DNA of 36,402 nucleotides, taken from assembly GCA_003427395.1 (NCBI GenBank), contig BFEA01000318.1:983116-1019517 (forward strand), read 5' to 3'. The translations under genes were made by a program, and so were the position numbers. The stretch comes from Chara braunii (lineage: Eukaryota; Streptophyta; Charophyceae; Charales; Characeae). The notes beneath the pieces are model-generated. The model made no database searches, was not told the origin of the DNA, and was given only the letters and a program-made list of their open reading frames with translations. Positions within the stretch are counted from its first letter, which is position 1, and each line of letters begins with the position of its first letter. Below are positions 30,630 to 36,402 of this stretch, piece after piece.

Positions 30630-32210
30630 TTATTTCCCTGCACCTCGAGGTTTGTTTGGCGTACCCTCTGGATCCGTGCTTCTTCCCGCCTGTCCGCCGC
30701 CGAACCCATTTCTCAATCCACCCCCAATGAAATTACATGCGTTGGACGGCCCATGTGCTCCCCTCGTTCCAAGGGTTGCCGATGATGGTTGTTGCGAATT
30801 CCCACCCATTTGGCTTCCCGCCGGTGCTCCCCCTTGCAAGTTCAGCATACCTTCCTAGAGAGCTGGGTGGATGCCGTTCGCTAAGAGTCATTCTGCCGAT
30901 ACTGCTCCTCCTTGCCATGCCACCGTCTGACCGCCCTTAAAGTTGGGCATCCCGAATTGCCCCTGATTATTGAACTGCCCGAGCCCGTCTGGGACTACTC
31001 CTGTGAGTCTCCCCCCGGTTTGTCCCTGTTGAAGACCTCCTCCTTGAAAGCCTCCTTGTCCCGTGCCAAAAGATCCCTGGCTTTCGGTCTGTCTGAAGCC
31101 TTGCTCCATCCCACCCAGGCCGCCCGGGAGGCCGACCCCCAGCTGCCCCTGTTGTACACTTCCTCCTCGCGTGGCTTGCGGCGAGAAGGTCGGATTACTT
31201 CGCATGAGACCAGCGTGACTTGCAGCTCCTTACGGTGCTTGGGCTCCACTCCTCGGACCAAGCGGTCCATGATACCTTGGTGTGGGTGATTGTTGCTGCG
31301 GCTGGGCACTGCGATGCTGCCCCTGCGATGATCCCATTCCGCCCATTCTCTGCCCTCCGTTCCTCCTACAATCTTGTTCTGTATGGAAGAACTGCTTGCA
31401 GGCCCTGCACTTGACCGTGTCAGCTGACGCCAATTTAATCTCGAGTGTATATCTCCTCTCGGCATTTCAATGCACAAGACGTCCTTCATGTTCGATCGAG
31501 CTTCCGGGACGAGGTCGAAGCGGGCATTAACCAGCGCCGGTCTCATCGGATCTGCGTCCGTTGGGTGCGATAGTGTGATCTTCCCTACCGCCTTCTCCAT
31601 TTGCGCATATATAAATGGCATGTCATCGAGCGGCACCTGAAGTGCTATCACCCAAAAGACCCTATCCTCCTCCTGCTTCCTCAATTCTCTGAACTCCGCA
31701 CGCGTCATCCATGGCTTGAAACGAAACTTTGTAGGATTCGTTCCCTAGGTCCACTTCCACGGTTTGCTCTGCTATCATAAACTTTGCCACCTCCTTTGTT
31801 TTAGCAACATAGGAAGCTACCCCTGGTCCCTCTATCTTTATTCTCCCTCTCCTCTGATTTTGCGGTAACGTTTCATTTCCAATTATCCATCCATCCTCAA
31901 AGGCTCTGACCAAGTCATCTTTGATTTTCCTTGGCAAAAATATCGCGACGTCCCTATAGATAATAGTCACTGTTCGCTCTTTTAACCATTTAACCTTGAT
32001 ATCATCGAGCGATGTGTTTAATTTAATTCTGACCTCCCTCCCTTCAACTATCATTTCTCGTGGGTCAATTTCCGTTGGGTAAACTCCATCATCGAAGCAC
32101 AGTGCTAGTAAACTCCTGATCCTATCCTCGTCCTCCCAATAGTCCTTCTCCTCATAAGGGCCTGGTGGGGGAGATCTCCCCATGGCTACTTGGTCCGGCG
32201 TAGCTTCCAT
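30630..32210 (-). pseudogene. LINE ORF1, gag-like with CCHC zinc knuckle
   Basis: This is the nucleic-acid-binding protein of the LINE. From the ATG at 32210 an acidic start is followed by a region resembling plant L1 ORF1 N-terminal domains (about residues 60-180), then a basic segment, then a zinc knuckle CRACKQFFHTEQDC (C-X2-C-X4-H-X4-C) around 31406, then a Gln- and Gly-rich low-complexity tail to the stop at 30630. Damage: one extra base near 31720 shifts the frame so that the segment 31708-31445 is read in another frame, the original frame returns near 31441, and stops occur at 31230-31232 and at 30888. Total length is about 525 codons. The Gly/Gln tail is unusual in length and may mediate particle formation. 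Confidence 0.8.
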
Positions 32211-32215
32211 CTTTC

Positions 32216-33127
32216 CGCCCTCCGTTTGACTTCTGTTTCTCTTCCTCCACTTTTTACTTACTTCGACAGCAAGCTAACTCGATTCCAATACTGCTATTCC
32301 TCGGTACTAAGAGGGGGGGGGGGGGCACGCATCCTCCTCCTGCTGTCCACTCCTATGGCTAGAATTGCGCCGTATGTGCTCCACGAGGGGGGCCTGTGGA
32401 AGAACGACTCCAGGGCGATATCTGTGATGGTAGCGCCCTGAATGGCGGCTCGGGTTCTGCCGAACCCGGTAACGCTTAGCGGAGCGCGAAGCGACGGCTA
32501 AGCAAGGTCGCGCGACCCACCGAAAAATCCATTTCCCAATGTGAGCAGTTCATTGCCTCTGCTCAACTTCATAACGTACTTTCCTTATTTCCTGGTTCTA
32601 TCTTTACAAAAGAATGTTTTATTCTTCACTCTTCCTTAATCATTTATCCTCAGCACTACCGGGCCTATATCGGCCTCTGGAACTAAGAGCGGCCCCTTGG
32701 ACCTTGTCCGCCTATCCTGACACTCTACTACTCAGTCCACTGCGACTCTAGCGAACCGAGTGTCCTGGTATTTGACCCGTTTTCCAGCAACAACCCAATT
32801 AGGGTTATTGGTAAAAAAAAAAAAAAAATCTGGCAAAAAAAAAAAAAAGAGGGTTAGAAGAAGTGACTGAAGTTGTAGATCATTCACAATATTTCGCACC
32901 TGTCCACAAACACGTCCACATTCCTGTAGTTCAATACAATGCTCTTTGCGAGTGGGATCTCGCTCTTTTCCCACTCTTACTACTCCACCTACAGGCCTAG
33001 CTCAACACTACCGTAGTAGGACTCTTTTACATATTCTGGTCAGAATTGGGGTGAGATACACCCAAGTGAGGTCGTAATAACGGTAGATACATTTAAGATT
33101 GTGCTATAGGTACTGTGTGTATGCTCT
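32216..33127. other. Non-coding stretch upstream of LINE
   Basis: It holds the G run at 32313-32325, three consecutive hairpins (32451-32517), two poly(A) tracts (32813-32828 and 32836-32848), and a CCACAAACACGTCCACATT segment near 32903 related to the foldback at 35 kb. No coding frame is convincing. Confidence 0.5.
32451..32517. repeat. Three consecutive hairpins
   Basis: CGGGTTC/GAACCCG (32451-32457, 32462-32468, loop TGCC), GCTTAGC/GCTAAGC (32474-32480, 32497-32503) and the palindrome GGTCGCGCGACC (32506-32517) follow each other within 67 bases. All stems are perfect. They lie about 240 bases upstream of the LINE ORF1 start on its minus-strand sense side, so they may belong to its 5' UTR. 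Confidence 0.7.
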
Positions 33128-33670
33128 CAGGGCATACTCACATTGGGACTAAAAAAAAAACAAAAAACAAAAAAAAAAACATTGGGATTATAATTCCAAA
33201 TTCCCCCAAAAGAAGGTAGAGGACCGGTCACACAGATTTGCCGAAGTCCTAAGTGTACCATTCCTGTGCCCAGTTGTCACGGTTTGTGTAGCGCCACGGC
33301 AAGGGAATTTGCTGTCACCTGTGGAGGTGACCACAAATGCCCTATTTATTTTGTAGCATTTTCTTCGAGAATTGGTGAAAATTCGTTCAAGAAAGTTCTT
33401 GCACAATTTGTGGATGGCTCCGTGTGACCAGCAAAGTACCAGATCGCCATTGCTCCAGACGGCAAGGGCCTTGTCCCATCTGAAAAGGTGCATCAATGCG
33501 ACCCGAACCATGCCCAAAACCTCAAATAGACCCTTCCCAAATCCGCATATGGGTCTTGCTGCACTACGCTAGACATATGAAAAATTTCAAGAGTAAGTCT
33601 AGCGCTGTCAGACTCCTGGATTGGCATCAAGTGTTGTCCTCGTTGCACTTAGAACTGGACTCCATTGCCT

Positions 33671-33875
33671 GGCGGCCTGGAAAAGTTCGGGCGCTGTAGT
33701 GTTTTCCAGACCCCACTGGTGTTGGAAACCCGTGTGGAAAGTTGGCCTGGAAAGGAATTCCAGACCCCACCGTGCTTGGAAGCAGGTCGTGGAAATGCAG
33801 ACGGGGCGTTTCCACACGGTCGGCGGTCTGGAAATTCAATCCCGACCGCTTTCCATTCCATTTCCAAGGAGGCGT
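33671..33875. repeat. Cluster of TGGAAA / TTTCCA motifs
   Basis: About a dozen TGGAA or TTCCA motifs occur in both orientations within 205 bases, including a repeated TTCCAGACCCCAC (33704 and 33758) and many mutually complementary pairs. The DNA is GC-rich, so both strands are open over about 130-180 codons; I do not regard those frames as genes. It may be the subterminal binding-site array of the surrounding element. Confidence 0.55.
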
Positions 33876-34497
33876 CCAGACGAGCAGGGGGGGGGGATAT
33901 CCGTGGACCACGCACCCTCGTCGAGGACCTTTTTTTGGAGGCCGTGGACATGCTCATGTTTTTGTCGTCGGGCATGACCACACACAGACATGTCCTGGTG
34001 CAGGGCGATAGAAGGCCATGGACCACAGACCCTGTCCGACTTGCCTTTTCAGGAAACACCTCGGGGGGATTTCCTATTCGGGCATATCCATCCGTTTCCA
34101 GTGCCGAGAGTCAAGGGTGGCGGTGGGGTCCCAACGAAACGCGGCAAGTTCTTTCTAACCACGCTCGACCGTTTTTTTGTGGCCAACATTTGTTTCCAGC
34201 CGCCGGGCAGTGAGGTCCAGGCCTTACTCCGGACTCTCAACTGTCGTTAGCATTTTTTACTGTCAGACAAAAATGAAAAGACACTACACAATAGGGCAAC
34301 GACGATTTGTCCACCGAGACTGGAGACCAACTCTTGAATTTGCAAACCTTACGAAGGGTCTGGTCGGCCTCGTTTGAAAAAAACGCCCCTGCAGGTGGAA
34401 ACTGTGGAAGCTTCAAGAGCTCATCCGATGGGCCGTTTCTGACACCTCTTGAAGGGTCTGACCAAGAGCACTTTCGACAGTTAGTGCAGCGATGACT

Positions 34498-34520
34498 CAC
34501 TCTCGACATTTTCGAGAGTG
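34498..34520. repeat. Perfect 9-bp-stem hairpin
   Basis: CACTCTCGA (34498-34506) and TCGAGAGTG (34512-34520) form a perfect stem with loop CATTT. It lies between two of the GCAGCGRTGA repeats near the right end of the inverted-repeat element. Confidence 0.75.
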
Positions 34521-34662
34521 AAGCTGACAACTCTTTAACGGAATTTCAGGAAGCGGCATCAAGAGTAATGCAGCGGTGATAAACTTTTGATTTCTCAAGA
34601 TTCAAGAGTAGTGCAGTGAGGCCCTATTTTGCGGATTTGGGGTCGCAGTGTGAGTATGCCCT

Positions 34663-35025
34663 CAGTTGGTACACCATATGAACTGTTGAAATGAACAACT
34701 AAGTTCAAATCTAGAGGGACTAAGAAAAAGGAAAATATTGAAATATCCCTAGAAGTTTGGGTATTTCATTAGATACCCCTGAAACACAGGCGTATGTTGA
34801 GATGCCCAAACTTTTGAATTTGTCCCCTTCCTGCTCATAGGCAATTTTGCCATATATCCTGGCCCCGGGCTGCAGGGGTTCGTGCATTTCTTTTGCCATC
34901 TGCAGGTCAGACAACTTTCAGGGGCATTTCAACAATTTTTCAAAAAAAAAAAAAAAAATTCCTACAAAAAAAAATTGGGCACTCGATTTGGATGCTTCCG
35001 CACAGGAGTCTCGCGCCGCTAGCAG
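34663..35025. other. Non-coding stretch, no gene seen
   Basis: This is mostly unremarkable sequence with an A-rich run at 34942-34972. No RNA gene or element boundary was recognised. Confidence 0.45.
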
Positions 35026-35150
35026 CGTTGAGTTTCCTCAAAGCCCCAATCTGAACGTGTTTGTGGAGATGTGCAGAAATCGCATTTAGTTTTCTCAACC
35101 GCACCTTTCCACAAACATGTCCAGATTTCGGCATTGAGAAAAGGATGTTG
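35026..35150. repeat. Imperfect foldback (about 42-bp arms)
   Basis: The left arm around GAACGTGTTTGTGGAGATG (35055) and the right arm around CACCTTTCCACAAACATG (35102) are inverted repeats with roughly three quarters of positions matching over about 42 bases and a loop of about 26 bases. A third related segment in right-arm orientation lies near 32897. It could be a small foldback transposon or a decayed hairpin gene. Confidence 0.55.
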
Positions 35151-35275
35151 CTGGTGGGACGAGGTCGTTGGATGGCTCGACCGAGAGAGTAGGCCCTCCT
35201 CCTACCTTCTAGGTTGAGCCATCTCGTGAGCAAAGGAGGCACTGCAATAGTATGGAGTTCTAAACAAACGGACAT

Positions 35276-36340
35276 TTGCTTTCTCTTTCAGGCCAGTCTC
35301 CCTGATTTGGTAGCGAAAAGCTAGGAGTCCCCAAAATTGTTGTGGTGTTGGGATCCGTTTTCACTTGCTAGTCCCCGTGAACATTTGCAAGGCACGCGTA
35401 AGCAACTTACTCGATTAGAACTTTGGGGCAGCTTACTCGATGGGAACTTTGGGGCTGATCCAACTACGTTTTTTTAATGTAAAAGTCACGAAAAGGATGT
35501 GGTCGCTCCAAGAGGAACAAAAAAGAAAAATTGCATCTCACACACTCGTGCAAATAGGAACTTTCATAATTGATGTGCCATTTGTTTTATCAATTCCCTC
35601 ATGTTGGCGAATAACAACAACGACGACCACAAATATTTTCACAACCTTGCATCAAAAACAACGCGTCATGGTCGACCGGAAAAAGGTTAGGTCCTAAAAA
35701 AACCCTTAAAGTACTTGGTGTAAATATTGTCGGATCAACCTCACATTCTCAAACCATAATCGCTCTTGTTGGCCATACTGAAGGTCTGCTTATGAAACCT
35801 TCGTGGGACCTGTCTTTATGCTTTATCGGGTAGAATTGTGCAGTGAGACCTCTTTCTTTATGCTTTTCTAAATGAGACGGGTTCCTTGATTAGATATTTC
35901 AATATGTGCTTCTCACGTTTTGAATTATCGTCATTCATTCTACAATGTTTTTGACCACCTTTAACTTATTGTAGGATTTGTCTGCAGGATAAAGATTATT
36001 TTTGCGTTAGATTTAAATTGTTTTAACCTTTTTTTTATGGTGTTGTCCGACTTAGAAACTCGAATGTCTGTTGCTTTCGGTTCTACTTTGAGGTCTTTGG
36101 GTACCCGTCGGACCTATCATTGTTATTATTGTCTTAGGATCGAAACTACTATGTCATAGAACATTGTAGTGATACCAGACGACCCCTGAAAAATGTTGAT
36201 TGCGGCAGTCGGTTGAAACTAGTCGGGTCACTCGCCACGCAAATGCTTCAGCATTCTCCTGTTATATTCTTCACGTTATATTTTACAACTCGTTGCGTTT
36301 AGGTTTTGAAGATTATATCATGTACTATTATTTTTTTCTC

Positions 36341-36343
<3 letters not shown>
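35276..36343. other. AT-rich stretch, no gene seen
   Basis: No coding frame or RNA gene is supported. A 26-bp unit starting CTTACTCGAT is tandemly duplicated at 35406 and 35432, ending each time in GAACTTTGGGGC. Confidence 0.5.

Positions 36344-36402
<59 letters not shown>
36344..36402. repeat. (CT)n microsatellite at right edge
   Basis: A CT run fills the last 59 bases, in the same sense as the run at the left edge. It is likely an assembly break point. Confidence 0.97.

Larger units (their letters stand above)
27733..32215 (-). mobile_element. Degenerate L1-type LINE, 3' end missing
   Basis: Reading on the minus strand, the element has ORF1 (32210 to 30630), an extra ORF (30501 to 29935), an apurinic-type endonuclease (29918 to about 29230) and reverse transcriptase (to about 27733). 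The homology stops just after the YADD-equivalent motif, so the RT thumb, the C-terminal region and the 3' UTR with its tail are missing. Stops and frameshifts in ORF1 and ORF2 make it non-autonomous. A 13-base G run (32313-32325) lies about 100 bases upstream of the ORF1 start. Confidence 0.88.
33128..34662. mobile_element. 1.5-kb element bounded by inverted repeats
   Basis: The left end CAGGGCATACTCACATTG and right end CAGTGTGAGTATGCCCT are inverted repeats; about 20 of 24 bases match when extended. No target duplication is obvious. The interior has no recognisable transposase. It contains A-rich runs, a GC-rich block with many TGGAAA/TTTCCA motifs, a perfect hairpin at 34498-34520, and three direct TAGTGCAGCGATG-like repeats near 34482, 34564 and 34608. 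A non-autonomous DNA transposon (hAT-like by the CAGGG start) is my best guess. Confidence 0.55.

Noticed and set aside
33665-34213. Plus-strand open frame of 182 codons
   Set aside because: The opposite strand and other frames are also open here because the block is GC-rich and made of TGGAAA/TTTCCA repeats; the translation shows no domain.

Overview
The window looks like repeat-dominated nuclear DNA of a plant or other streptophyte. Four things suggest this: an L1-type LINE with a CCHC ORF1, LTR retrotransposon parts with initiator-Met tRNA primer-binding-site-like sequences, long (TA)n and (CT)n microsatellites, and miniature inverted-repeat elements. I found no intact host gene, rRNA, tRNA or CRISPR array. 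Both window ends are (CT)n tracts, and a 308-base N gap lies at 12795-13102, so this is probably a whole short scaffold that stops at microsatellites. The species cannot be named from the sequence alone.

Layout. 1-10.1 kb: old, mostly non-coding LTR-retrotransposon-like DNA, apparently minus-strand. It holds a broken minus-strand coding relic (about 1.24-2.10 kb), a primer-binding-site-like motif with an LTR edge (3432-3449), GC-rich blocks, diverged repeats (6.0-6.56 kb) and a cluster of hairpin repeats (6.79-7.62 kb). 10.1-11.2 kb: a short plus-strand coding fragment, a polypurine tract and a 763-bp LTR. 11.2-17.9 kb: a mosaic of duplicated LTR-plus-flank DNA, two miniature element families inserted in (TA)n tracts, and tandem monomers of about 425 bp, each carrying a type III hammerhead ribozyme motif. 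18.1-26.7 kb: three head-to-tail copies of an AT-rich unit of about 2.9 kb without coding capacity, part of which is related to 2.47-3.23 kb. 26.7-27.7 kb: AT-rich DNA with a second primer-binding-site-like motif. 27.7-32.2 kb: a degenerate minus-strand L1-like LINE (ORF1 with zinc knuckle and Gly/Gln-rich tail, an intact 188-codon extra ORF, then endonuclease and reverse transcriptase) that lacks its 3' end. 32.4-36.3 kb: non-coding DNA with strong hairpins, a 1.5-kb element bounded by inverted repeats, and a foldback.

The most interesting signal is the hammerhead family. Three tandem copies share a monomer, and each ribozyme is damaged at different bases, so the majority consensus restores every core position. 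These monomers, together with a (TA)n site inside them, appear to be the substrate into which the TA-seeking miniature elements inserted and around which the local duplications formed.
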